DNA of 64,000 nucleotides from contig OY856186.1 in NCBI GenBank assembly GCA_963693315.1, forward strand, positions 458,230,192 to 458,294,191, read 5' to 3'. Numbering within the stretch: position 1 is the stretch's first letter; the number at the start of each line of letters is the position of its first letter. Positions 40,136 to 50,164 of the stretch are shown here, one piece after another. The stretch is from Diogma glabrata. Lineage: Eukaryota > Arthropoda > Insecta > Diptera > Cylindrotomidae. A program made the position numbers and the translations under genes. The notes beneath the pieces were generated by a model. It worked only from the letters and a program-made list of their open reading frames with translations, had not been told where the DNA came from and searched no databases.

Positions 40136-40139
40136 ATTA

Positions 40140-40215
40140 CTACATTACATGTGTCAGAACAACACATAAAAACCTTTTAAGACAAAAGTCCCACAACAAC
40201 ATGCGTTCTAAGGTG
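40140..40215 (-). repeat. LINE 3' tail-like repeat, copy 4
   Basis: Minus strand: ATCAGCACCTTAGAACGCAT, GTTGTTGTGGGACTTTTG, TTTATGTGTTGTTCTGACAC. It is a solo tail with no RT sequence upstream. Confidence 0.55.
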
Positions 40216-40544
40216 CTGATGGATCCAAATCTTTTATTTTTTGTTTTGTTTGTTTGTTTTAAAGAATGGATAACTAAACAATAAATCCTATAGGCTATAT
40301 CACATATAAAATATGACATAGGCCAATATTTCATAATAGGAAATAAAATAAAATAAGATGAAAAAACAAATTTGTTTTAAAAATTTGCAGGAACAAAACT
40401 AAAATGGGGTTGCCAAAAATTCATCTAGGGACATATTCCTTCCACACACTGTCTTCCTCAATTATTAGATATAGAATAAATGAAGATATTAGAATAAAGG
40501 AATTAAAAAAAGGCTCGTTTTTACGAGCAAGCAATAGTGTGCCA

Positions 40545-40760
40545 TTAGCAAAGAATATTCCATACCTTAGAATCTAAGTATAAAGACTAAGGCTTAGATT
40601 GAGGGTGCTACCGAGAACTGAATACAGCTCACCCGCTAGCACCCCTAAGATATCACCTTGGGTAGTGATATCTCATTGATATTGCCAGTGGAATGTGATA
40701 TCTCACGTGAACTCGTATGCCAATAGCAGGGACTGGAGTACACGGGATTGTCATATGCGT
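40545..40760 (+). repeat. Dispersed repeat shared with 21236-21425
   Basis: AGCACCCCTAAGATATCACC, TATTGCCAGTGG and ATGCCAATAGCAGGGACT are conserved in order with the first copy. Both carry repeated GATATCTCA. Confidence 0.6.
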
Positions 40761-41131
40761 AGATAAAAAATTTATAAAAAAATTATTAATCAATAAAATC
40801 TGATCCCTCCATGCGATTCTGATTAGTCCAATCTTATAGTAGTTTTGTGTATTATGTAAATAGCTAATTTCTATGTAATTTATTTCCCAATTATTACTTT
40901 TATTTATTCAAGAGTGATGTATAACGCAATCGTAACTGTAACCGAAACGTAACGAAAACGTAACGAAAAACGTAACCAAATTAGCTGGTCGAAACAATAA
41001 CTGAAACGAAAACCGTAATTTTAATTTGCAGAATAACGAAAACTGAAACGAAATTAAATTTATTGCGTTTCACAACACTGCAAAAATGTATTTTATGTTT
41101 TTTGTAAAGAATTATGTTTAGTATTAAAAGA

Positions 41132-41175
41132 TTTTTGCACTGATGATGTAATATAATTTTACGAAACGTTTGCAA
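41132..41175 (+). ncRNA. Candidate hammerhead ribozyme
   Basis: In order: TTTTTGCA, CTGATGA, T, GTAA, a 7-nt loop, TTAC, GAAAC, GTT, TGCAAAAA. TTTTTGCA and TGCAAAAA pair over 8 bp as stem I. GTAA/TTAC pair as stem II. ACGT after GAA is self-complementary, giving the two-base stem III of hammerheads that act as dimers, with cleavage predicted after GTT. The single unpaired T after CTGATGA is unusual. Such minimal motifs are known from Penelope-like elements and retrozymes. The hAT element inserted about 50 bp upstream, and a (AT)n tract begins 170 bp downstream, as at the other Penelope 3' ends here. Confidence 0.5.
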
Positions 41176-41344
41176 AAAAAATAATTTTAAATTCTATTTT
41201 TTTATTCTTTTTTAAAATAAAGATTCTTTTTATCTAAAATAAACGAATAATTTATTTTATTTAAAAGAAAAAATTATTGGCTTCAACCAAAGATCATTTT
41301 ATTATCATTAATAAAATATTAAAGCCAAAAAACCAAAATAAAAA

Positions 41345-41706
<362 letters not shown>

Positions 41707-42289
41707 TGTAATTCGCTTATAACGACATTGAAAATGACATCAAAATCCGTCGTTACATCCGAATGTCGTAATCTGCGAAGTGTTCAATTTTTTCATCAAA
41801 CAATTTAATGACAGTAGATAAGGTAGTAGATGTATCTGTTATTGGTGGAGACGAAAAATTTATGGTATCTTCTATACGTTAACGTATACGTTAATTTAGC
41901 TAGCTAAATTTATAATATCGTCGACAGTATCTTTTAGTGTGGGCTCTTCATCTGTGAATAAAAATTTATCAGCCATGATAAAAACATCCCAATTTTTATC
42001 ACTCCTGACAGAAGTTGTTATCGAAGAGCAGAACTTGACCTATCCGATTAGTGGAATATCATCATCAGCAACGTAACTCCCAACGTCTGTGTCATCATCA
42101 TCATAAATTTGCAAGAATTTGGTATGTCTATATCAAATTGAAATACGAAGTTTTCTTACTAACACGATTTCTTGTTGCATAGCATCTACCAATTATACTG
42201 AGTTGTGCTTTGGTCATTTGCCATTTCTAACAATTTTCATTAAAAAATTCTGTCGATAGTGATTTTAAAATATTTTATTACATCCTTAT

Positions 42290-42650
42290 CCTTCGACTGA
42301 AGAACAGAAGACGTGTTGAGGGGTATAAGCACTAACTTAATAAATTTTAGATTTTTCAAGTAAATATGTGCAGGGCAATTATTTAACAGTTAATTTTTCT
42401 TTAACTCTGTGTCCCGTTTTCTTAAAAATATTCAATAATATTAGAAGTCATCCAGGCCTTTGTATTTCCTGTATTGTCCAATGGTAGAGCCCTTATGTTT
42501 CTAAAAAACCTGGGTGATTTACTTTTTCCTATCACAAGCCATTCATATGCGCTCTCAACACACATTTTTATTATTTAAATTTTTTTCTGGCGAGTCATTT
42601 TATAAAACACCCGTTTTTGCGACGTTGTAAACTTCATTTTCTTTATAGCC
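42290..42650 (-). pseudogene. Tigger/pogo DDE transposase remnant
   Basis: On the minus strand, with frameshifts and stops, one reads VYNVAKTGV (compare the IYNADETGLF motif of the family), then NTKAWMTSNIIEYF, an ENC/CPAH-like position, and LKNLKFIKLVLIPLNTSSVLQ, matching the LPPNTTS-Q end of the DDE domain. The first catalytic Asp position is lost and no frame is longer than about 30 codons. The match is from knowledge of Jerky/Tigger proteins; no search was done. Confidence 0.6.
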
Positions 42651-43179
42651 GTCGAGTATTTTCGACTACGCTGATTGTTAGCTATTAGTCACATGCACTT
42701 CCATCAACACTTGCTGATTCATCCAAAATCCCACCCTATACTCCAAAGCACAATGTATGTCTCTCACGGAAGCGAAAAGTTCAGCTTGCCGTACATTTGA
42801 ATTCAGACTTTAGCAGCGATCTAATTTCTTCTGTTTTCTGTTGTAATATTGAACAGATGTTGCAACAATTTTTGAATTGCTGTTGCTTAAACCCTGTCAA
42901 CAACACTTCGCAAATTTTCCCAGTTTTTCTGTTTTATTCCTTATAATTCAAACGCCTTTTACATGAAATGTTTGTTTTTCTATATGCTGCTTATAGTTTT
43001 TTTTAGTCAAATCAACATATCATTGAATACACCATTTATAAATCAATAGCTTTGAATATCCCAGATAACATGTTGAACGTTATCTTTTTCTATACATTCA
43101 GAGAATAATACGATGTATTCACGATTAATTAACGATCAGGCCTGAAAACACACGTCCTGAATAATGTAAAGGAAAAGTG

Positions 43180-43252
43180 ATCTCCGTCGGGAATCGAATC
43201 CGGCATCCTTGAGTTACAAGGCTAGCGCCTTATCATCTGAGCTTAAACTGCA
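43180..43252 (-). other. tRNA-Thr-like sequence, probably a SINE head or pseudogene
   Basis: Minus strand: AAGCTCAGATGATAAGGCGC (D-arm region), CTAGCCTTGTAACTCAAGG (anticodon-arm region, anticodon TGT), GATGCCGGATTCGATTCCCG (T-arm with B-box). The 5' and 3' acceptor strands do not pair and the anticodon stem is disturbed, so a working tRNA is unlikely. Confidence 0.55.
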
Positions 43253-43599
43253 ACAATGTAAACCAAATCACCAAAATAAAAAAATGTCTATATGGAAAGA
43301 TATAGAGGATAAAGACCACCAATTGATATTTAAATAAATCACTACTATTTTTTCTCATACCTACAAAAAGTTTTTATTTTTTTATTTTCGGTCGCAATAA
43401 GCGAACAATCTGTACATCCATCTGTACAAATTTTACTGCGAAATTGGTCGCTATATCAGAAATGTCGTAATAACCGAAGTCGTTTTAAGCGAATATTTTT
43501 ACATAGGAACAAAGGCAAGTTCAACCATTACTTTGATTTTATGACGCTATAGGCGAAATTTCGTTATAACCGAGGGCGTTATAAGTGAATTTCACTGTA

Positions 43600-43960
43600 T
43601 ATATATTAGGGTGGCACTTATTTTCTTATTTTGCATTTTTGAAAGGCGCCGGTCAAAATTTTGTTCCTTTATATATGTGTAACTAGAATCTGAAGTTTGG
43701 GCTCAATTGAACAATTTTATCACGTGGCGACTTTAGCTCGAAGTTGAGAAATTTCAAAAAAAATATTTCTTATCAACTTAAACATTGGAAAACTCGAACA
43801 AAATAAGTAAAGGGTCCGTCACTGTGACATGGCCTATGGCCCTCTGTAGTATACGTGCTAGAACAAGTTGGGTCTCGTGCAACCTTTCCGTCCCTATATA
43901 ATTTAAAAGTGTCTGTCAATAGGTGTGACGCAATGTTAAATCGAAAGACACTATTCATAT
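43600..43960. other. Spacer, possible unknown repeat
   Basis: Starts AGGGTGGCACTTATTTTC next to TATATATATT, which might be the end of an unassigned element. The small minus-strand frame at 43773-43973 has no recognised domain. Confidence 0.3.
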
Positions 43961-43963
43961 AAC

Positions 43964-44225
43964 ATAATGTCAATCTCTTGTTACTTTACGCAAATAACTT
44001 ATTTAATAAGTTTAATAGAAAAATTAAAGAAAACAAAAGTTTTTTATAATTTTACTGTTACTCTATATATATATCAGCTAATCTGGATTACTCCAGAAGA
44101 TGGCCTAACAAGCTGAAATATATATAGAGTAACAGTAAAATTATAAAAAATTTTTGTTTTTTTTTAATTTTTCTATTAAACTTATTATATAAGTTATTTG
44201 CGTAAAGACAAGAGATTGACATTAT
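43964..44225. repeat. Inverted repeat with hammerhead-like loop
   Basis: Arms of about 115 bp (ATAATGTCAATCTCTTGT to CTCTATATATATATCAGCT, and the complement) are nearly perfect. The 31-nt loop includes CTGGATTACTCCAG and GAAGATGGCC, and the right arm opens with AGCTGAAAT, loosely recalling the GATGATG...GAAA layout of the Penelope 3' ends. Confidence 0.75.
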
Positions 44226-44473
44226 CTTATTTGAAAACTTACGCCAAGTGCCAACGGCAACAGTGTATAATTTAAAATGTATAGTTTAAAATTTGGGAGC
44301 TTCATTGGATAAATTTATTGAATACCAAAATTCATCCCAGCAATTCTCATTGCCTCTAGCAGTATCTGGATTATCTCTTATTAGTTCTGAAATTTTTGTT
44401 TTATTAAAATCGTTTGTTTTGTTTTGTGATTTTTGCGGCTGGTTTATTTTATTTTTGTTTTAATTTTAAAAAT

Positions 44474-45175
44474 ATGGCTTCCCCAAACACTTCTCCCTCG
44501 CGTCCTGCCTCACCTGTGAATGCCTTGGGTGTTAATGAAGCACCCATGTTAATGACTCATCAGAAGTTAGCTGATATTATCCAAGGAAACTTGCAGCAGT
44601 TTGCCCATTAACAGCTCATGGCACAGCGGCAGATGCCATCACCTTGCTCACAACCTCCAACAACTGAACCAGATGTAGCTACAGTGAGCAATATTAATTT
44701 TGTTAAATTTAAAGATTCGCAAAATTTGTTTGACCAAAACGCAATTGTTTAGTTCAGGATGTTGGAACTAAAATTTTTTAGTTCGAATGTTAGGTCAGAA
44801 ATGACCAAATATTCACATGCATTAAGTGCAATTGAATCACGATTGCACAACAAATTGGCACCGTTGCTCTTTAAAGAGATAGGTGATACTCCTTATACTA
44901 CCTTTAAGATTGAGGTAATTAAAATTTTGGGCGACAGCGATAAGGCAAAAATTAATAATATTTTGCATAAATTAGAATTAGGTGATGAAAAACCTACACA
45001 GTTGCTAGCTGAATTCCGAATTAACGGTGCTGATATGAACGATGGCATTATCAAACAACTTTGGATGGCACGTCTTCCTGAAAGCATCCAACTTGTTTTA
45101 TCGTCTTTCGAAAACAATTTGCCATTAACGTTGTTGGCAGAACGTGCCGACAATCTTATGGAAACGTTGTCACAG
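44474..45175 (+). pseudogene. Gypsy-type retrotransposon gag, inactivated
   Basis: A frame starting with ATG at 44474 and a Pro/Ser-rich leader runs to the N gap and is broken by two in-frame stops, TAA at 44609 and TAG at 44750. The second half contains LLFKEIGDTPYTTFK, LELGDEKPTQLLAEFR and QLWMARLPESIQLVL. That is the capsid-like gag pattern of Mag/gypsy-group LTR retrotransposons: P-Y-x-x-x-K, ELGD-KP-x-QLL-x-x-R, LW-x-x-RLP. The protease, RT and integrase would lie in or beyond the gap, but nothing recognisable follows. No LTR or primer-binding site could be pointed to. Confidence 0.7.
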
Positions 45176-45375
45176 NNNNNNNNNNNNNNNNNNNNNNNNN
45201 NNNNNNNNNNNNNNNNNNNNNNNNNNNNNNNNNNNNNNNNNNNNNNNNNNNNNNNNNNNNNNNNNNNNNNNNNNNNNNNNNNNNNNNNNNNNNNNNNNNN
45301 NNNNNNNNNNNNNNNNNNNNNNNNNNNNNNNNNNNNNNNNNNNNNNNNNNNNNNNNNNNNNNNNNNNNNNNNNNN
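45176..45375. other. Assembly gap (200 N)
   Basis: Exactly 200 N, a fixed-size scaffold gap, interrupting the gag pseudogene. Real distance across it is unknown. Confidence 0.98.
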
Positions 45376-45479
45376 AACAAATTACATATATAACTATCAC
45401 AACAAAAAATTATATCCATTTTTATTGTGTGATGCAATTTTGAATTATTGTATAACTATGACAACAAAAATAACAACAA

Positions 45480-46040
45480 TTTCGATTGAATTATGAAATT
45501 TTGGATTGAAAGGCTGCTTTGATAAAAAAAAAAAAATTATTTATACAAATTTAAATGTTTTTTTTTTAAAGTAACTATGACGATAAAAAATCATATTTAT
45601 AAAAATGTTGATGCATTAATTTCATATTTATAAAAAATTTAAACGTTTGCCGAAAAATACTGTATTTAATTTTGAGCTAAAGTGACTTTTTGTGTTCCGT
45701 CTATAATTATCAAACATTAGACTCAACACAAAAATTAGCACCTTAGCTCCTAGTTAAATAATATACTATTTATTGATTTTAATTCATTAAAAAAAACGCA
45801 GCGACATCATGCTGTTTGGAACAAATTCACGATCTCATGTTATGTTGCTTTACTACCGCTATAAAAATATGAAAGTTACTTTAGAGCTGCAGTAAAAATA
45901 TGAAAGTTGCTTTACTGCCACCGTAAAAAAATGAAAAATGGCGTTGCTTTACATCCGCTTTGATTATATGTCAAAAAACTAAAACTTTAACTTTCTCCCT
46001 AGCGGCAGTAAAGTTAGATTTTACAGCCGTTTGCAGAAAA
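45480..46040 (-). repeat. Dispersed non-coding repeat, copy 1
   Basis: ATTTAAACGTTTGCCGAAAA-type, GAGCTAAAGTGACTTTTTGT and CCCTAGCGGCAGTAAAGTTA blocks recur at 63030-63530. The parts are arranged in opposite orientations in the two copies except for the GCGGCAG block. A 93-bp hairpin is at 45666-45758 (GAGCTAAAGTG / CCTTAGCTCC). Confidence 0.6.
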
Positions 46041-46109
46041 ACATTTTCCGGAAATATTTTAATATATTGCTATAGAAACAATCGAAGTTTTTCCTTAATC
46101 ATAGCTATA

Positions 46110-46200
46110 ACACACTTTTTATCCTAACTAATTTGAAACATTCAATTCTATTTGTGTACTGGCAAAAACATCTACCTATTTTTTTGTGAATGTGTCGCTT
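46110..46200 (+). repeat. Family 'GTGCCGGT', distant end fragment F
   Basis: AATTCTATTTGTGTACTGGC and ATCTACCTATTTTTTTGTGA resemble the end of copy A. The match is weak. Confidence 0.35.
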
Positions 46201-46209
46201 GGAATTCGG

Positions 46210-46925
46210 GCTTTAGTAATTTTAGAAACGGAATTTTACAACGATTTTATTTAGATATTTACACCGATATTTATCATTATAAATCATTGATTCGTTTTAA
46301 GGAAAACAATTAAAAATGAAAGATTTTATTAAAAAAAATTGTTGTAAATATAGAAATAGCCGGGATAGTAAAACCTTTCAACATTAAAACTATATTTTTT
46401 TTAAATATTGAATAACGATCTCCAATAAACAAATATTCGTTGTATTTAAAATAATTTAAAAACAAAATTAAAATATTTTTTTACGATATTATTGAATCCA
46501 TAGCCTCAAGTGTTTTCAAATATTTCATTCCAATGTTGATTTTAAAAGTGTTCGTCTTGCCAAAATACAATTTTTTTTAAAAATTTTTACAAATGATGAA
46601 TTTTCCTTTTATTGACATAAAACGTCACGTTTTATGATTCGATAAATATAAGGCGATATGAATATTAAATGCTGCAAGGTGAAACAAATTTGACTGAAAT
46701 AATAAGATTTGTTTATTAAGCTGTTAGTTAACATTGTTGAAAATGAAAAGTATGCTGCATGATATTTGTGTTTAGGGTTTGTATTTATATTAAGTGTGGT
46801 TTGTTATTTGTGGTTTATATTACGTAACATTCGAGATCCAGTTTAGATTAAAAACCCACGGATGAACTAAAATTTTACTTATATTTGTACCTATTACCTT
46901 GTATATTTTTTGGGCAAACCGTTGT
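46210..46925. other. AT-rich spacer, no gene recognised
   Basis: No supported feature. Confidence 0.45.
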
Positions 46926-46929
46926 GGGT

Positions 46930-47860
46930 AGGTGACAAAAACGCATGGGATCTTGATGAAACGTAGGTATATGATCCAGGCTCACTTGAAAACAGAATAT
47001 TTGGCTTCATTTCAAAATTGAACAAAATGGCGGGGGTCTCCCGAACACTTTTAAGTTTGAATCTTCTATAAGTTCTAATACTGGCTTTCAGTTTTATTGA
47101 GACTTGGTGTATAAGGTTTTAGTATTGTTTCCAATATTTCTGCGTACGAACTTCCGGTTTGTCATTTCCGGTTAAAACGTGTTTTTTTAAATTTTTTTCA
47201 GGTGTTTAACCCTACTATAGTCTACAGTTACAAATCGATTTTCATGAAGCGTTGGTAAAAGGTTTCAATCAATACAAGAAAGATTTGATTAGAATTTGGA
47301 GTACATTTGACAGAAGGTGGGAGGCCAACCATACAACAAGTGATTTTTTTCACCATGCGTTTTGTGTTTGTTGGGAACATACAACATTCGTTCTTTAATT
47401 CATTTTGTTGACACTTACAAAAAAGATACAAATATGTATGTCAAGGAACTGATTAATTTTTAAGCGACATTGAATAAAGTGGTGGGGGTCCCCTGAGCAC
47501 CTGCTTTTGTAAGCTAAATAACATCTGTACCTGAAAATCGAGTTGGATGAAACTTGGTACATAATCGTTTAGTATGGCTCAGAACATCCCAACTTCCGTA
47601 CATCCCAACTTCCGGTTTTCACTTCCGTTAAAAATGTTGTTTTTTCGCATTTTTTCAGTGTCTTTATTCACACTACAGTCTACAGTAATGGAGTAATTAT
47701 AGTGAAACTTATGAAAAAGGTTTAAATTAGTGTGAGATATAATGATCAACTTTTAGAACACATCGATGCAAGTGGCGGGGGGTCCACCATACAACTGTTG
47801 ACTTTTCTCACTTTGATTAATTTTTTTTATTATGTATCTTGCAATAATTATCAAAGTATT
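46930..47860 (+). repeat. Two tandem diverged units of about 480 bp
   Basis: Both units run: TGGCGGGGGTC / GTGGTGGGGGTC, ACTTCCGGTTT, TTTTTCAGTGT or AGGTGT, CTACAGT, a GTAAAAGGTTT / GAAAAAGGTTT block, and a CCA-CCATACAAC block. The second unit's first half matches the LINE 3' module at 30380-30620. No coding. Confidence 0.6.
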
Positions 47861-47904
47861 AAGTTCAAATTCATCAAATATAATTTAAGGGGGGATATGC
47901 TTTT

Positions 47905-48335
47905 AAAATAATTTTTTTGCATTTTTTTTAAATTTTTTTTTCTGAATGAACAATATGTCGAGAATATTGTGTACAAATTTTAAGTCAATCCGAGTAAAAC
48001 TAACGGAGTTACAGCATGTCAACAGGGGCTGGTAAGGTTTTAAAATTATTTTTTTGCATTTTTTTTTTATTTTTTTTTTATTTTTTTTCTGAGTGAACAA
48101 TATGTCGAAAATATTGTGTACAAATTTTAAGTCAATCCGAGTAAAACTAACGGAGTTACAGCGTTTCAACAGGGGTGGGGGGGGGGTATGGTTTAAAATA
48201 TATTTTTTTGCATTTTTTTAAATTTTTTTTTCTGAATGAACAATATGTCGAGAATATTGTGTACAAATTTTAAGTCAATCCGAGTAGAACTAACGGAGTT
48301 AAAGTGTTTTGACAGGGTTGTCGTTTGATCCCATT
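47905..48335. repeat. Tandem repeat, about 145-bp unit, three copies
   Basis: The anchor CAATATGTCGA occurs at 47951, 48098 and 48241. Each unit also has TTTTAAGTCAATCCGAGTA, AACTAACGGAGTT and a poly-T tract. The Lys/Asn-rich minus-strand frame here is repeat-derived. Confidence 0.85.
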
Positions 48336-48448
48336 TGCCCGGAAACGTCATTTTTGAAGTTCGTGAACATTAGATTAGAACTCAAAATCTACTGAACCGA
48401 TCCTTTTGAAAATTTGAGCATTACTTCTTCACATAAATCAACAGGAAG

Positions 48449-48566
48449 AGTTTTTTTTTTATTTTTTTCTATTTTTTAATAACAAATTAAACGCGATTTT
48501 TTGAACTAAAATCGTAATTTTCACTTCCAAGTGCTGCAAAAAATAGAAAAAAAAACTCTTCCTGAT
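48449..48566. repeat. Short inverted repeat
   Basis: CAGGAAGAGTTTTTTTTT and AAAAAACTCTTCCTG pair around about 40 bp of AT-rich sequence. Confidence 0.7.
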
Positions 48567-48860
48567 TACCTCGAGAAATACATCACCTTCAAAACACATA
48601 TCAATTTTTTTGTTTCACATGATCCGGTAACGAGTTATAATGTTCACCGCAAAACCACTTTTTTTCAAGGCGCCTCTGGAGATTCAACGTCACCGGCCGA
48701 TTTATCAATATTTTTAATTGAAATTTTTTTCGGACATACTTTAAAAGTTGTACAATAATATGTAATTAAATTTAATAAAATTATATTGCTCATGTCGCCC
48801 CGCAAAAAAATCACAAAAATATGCTTTTTTTTCGTCTTTAAAGCCAACCCCCCCCCTTAA

Positions 48861-49940
48861 GAACTATTGAGTTTATTTTTACAATATAAAAACCACTTCA
48901 AGTTATGCTAAAAATTATATAATTTTTAAATATATTTTTATTAGAGGTTATTTTTGTTTCTTCGTAATAATATTTATCATAATTTGATTTTTATATTATA
49001 TTATTTTGTGTTCTTTGTCACACAACCCATAATTTTAATTTTTTTTTTATTTCATTAATTTTGTTTAAAACAACAATAACTCTGCAAATTTGATTTACCA
49101 CATTTGTCACTATCTTTAATCAAAATAAGTGCAAATCACTAAACTAAAATCAAACGAAATCACAATGACAAAAGAACTTTATACCCAAATAAAATACTCA
49201 ACAAAACTTAACCTAAGTCCAACAAAACTTAAATGGACGCGCTTTCATCTTACAAGCAGCAAATCCAAAAATTGAAATATATGGGATATTGTAGAAAAGA
49301 ATTTAGAAACCATTTGAAGAATTTAGAAACCATTTTGAAAAAAGTGAATGTAAATGCCTAATTATTGTACATGTTATAAAAGCTCCGTGCACAAAAATGT
49401 GTTAAAAACATGTCATGCACATGATGTGCCCCATGCCGTGCACATGTCGTAAAATGCCAAACGTTAATAATAAAAATTTATTTAATGATAAGAATAATAA
49501 ACAAAGAACAAAAAAATGGAAAGTGAAAAAGTAGTTTAACATTTTCCAAAATGACTAGTTCCATTTAACTTTTTATGATATAATATGACTTCCGTAATAA
49601 TAAATTGATGAATTTTATTTTATTTTCGAAAGAAATTTTCTTATGTACGAAAGCAATTTTTTCGTGAAGATTAATAAGAAAATTCAGAAAAACAAACGGG
49701 CACTTTGAGTAATTAATTTTAGTGAATCAAAAAAATTATCATATTTATTTAATATTTTTTGTTTGTGTTTTTTTGCTGTCGGCTAATTGGTAATATTTAA
49801 ATATTTAAATATTGGTAATATTTAAATTTACTTTTTTAAATTGTGGGAAATTATTATTATTTTTTAATTGTAAGCCAAATTAAAATAAAACTTTCTCCGG
49901 AGCGACTTGAGTGCAACATAATATTTTTTTTCCCACTTTT
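48861..49940. other. AT-rich spacer, no gene recognised
   Basis: Only short CATG-rich palindromes near 49400-49440 (CATGTCATGCACATG). No coding. Confidence 0.4.
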
Positions 49941-49942
49941 CG

Positions 49943-50161
49943 AAATCCAAATTCACTCAAAATATTTTTTAATAAATCAATTTTGTTTAAAATAATCTTT
50001 ACTACATGTTTCGAAATTCAAAATTTCATCGACAGGTATTTACGTACAATTCAATTGTACGAAAATACCTGTCGATGAAATTTTGAATTTCGAAACATGC
50101 AGTAAAGATTATTTTAAATAAAATTGATTTATTAAAAAATATTTTGAGTGAATTTGGATTT
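49943..50161. repeat. Near-perfect 219-bp palindrome with one-base centre
   Basis: The arms pair from AAATCCAAATTCACTC at the outside to GTACAATT-C-AATTGTAC at the axis (50052), with only a few mismatches and indels. It could extrude as a cruciform. No coding or TIR-type flank was identified. Confidence 0.9.
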
Positions 50162-50164
50162 TAC

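Larger units (their letters stand above)
37916..41080. mobile_element. hAT-like non-autonomous element with 8-bp target duplication
   Basis: The left end CAGTGTTGTGAAACG is matched by the reverse complement of the right end. Exact 8-bp duplications CAAAAATG flank it (37908-37915 and 41081-41088). CAG-G-TG termini and 8-bp duplications define hAT transposons. Just inside both ends are clusters of CGTAACG / CGAAAACG / CGCAAAAACG, probably subterminal transposase-binding repeats. The 3165-bp interior has no transposase; it holds a LINE fragment, a fold-back repeat, a LINE tail and a dispersed repeat. The element was a MITE-like carrier that collected other insertions, or it captured them. Confidence 0.8.
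47885..48860. mobile_element. Possible TTAA-flanked non-autonomous element
   Basis: TTAA followed by GGGGGGATATGC on the left, and CCCCCCCCC followed by TTAA on the right, 970 bp apart. The subterminal AAGCATATTTTT/AATTTTTTTGCATT parts are roughly inverted. TTAA duplications are used by piggyBac-type transposons. The G tracts make terminus calls risky, and no transposase remains. Confidence 0.35.

Noticed and set aside
43773..43973. 66-codon minus-strand frame near 43.8 kb
   Set aside because: No recognised motif; it overlaps an inverted-repeat arm and a probable unknown repeat.
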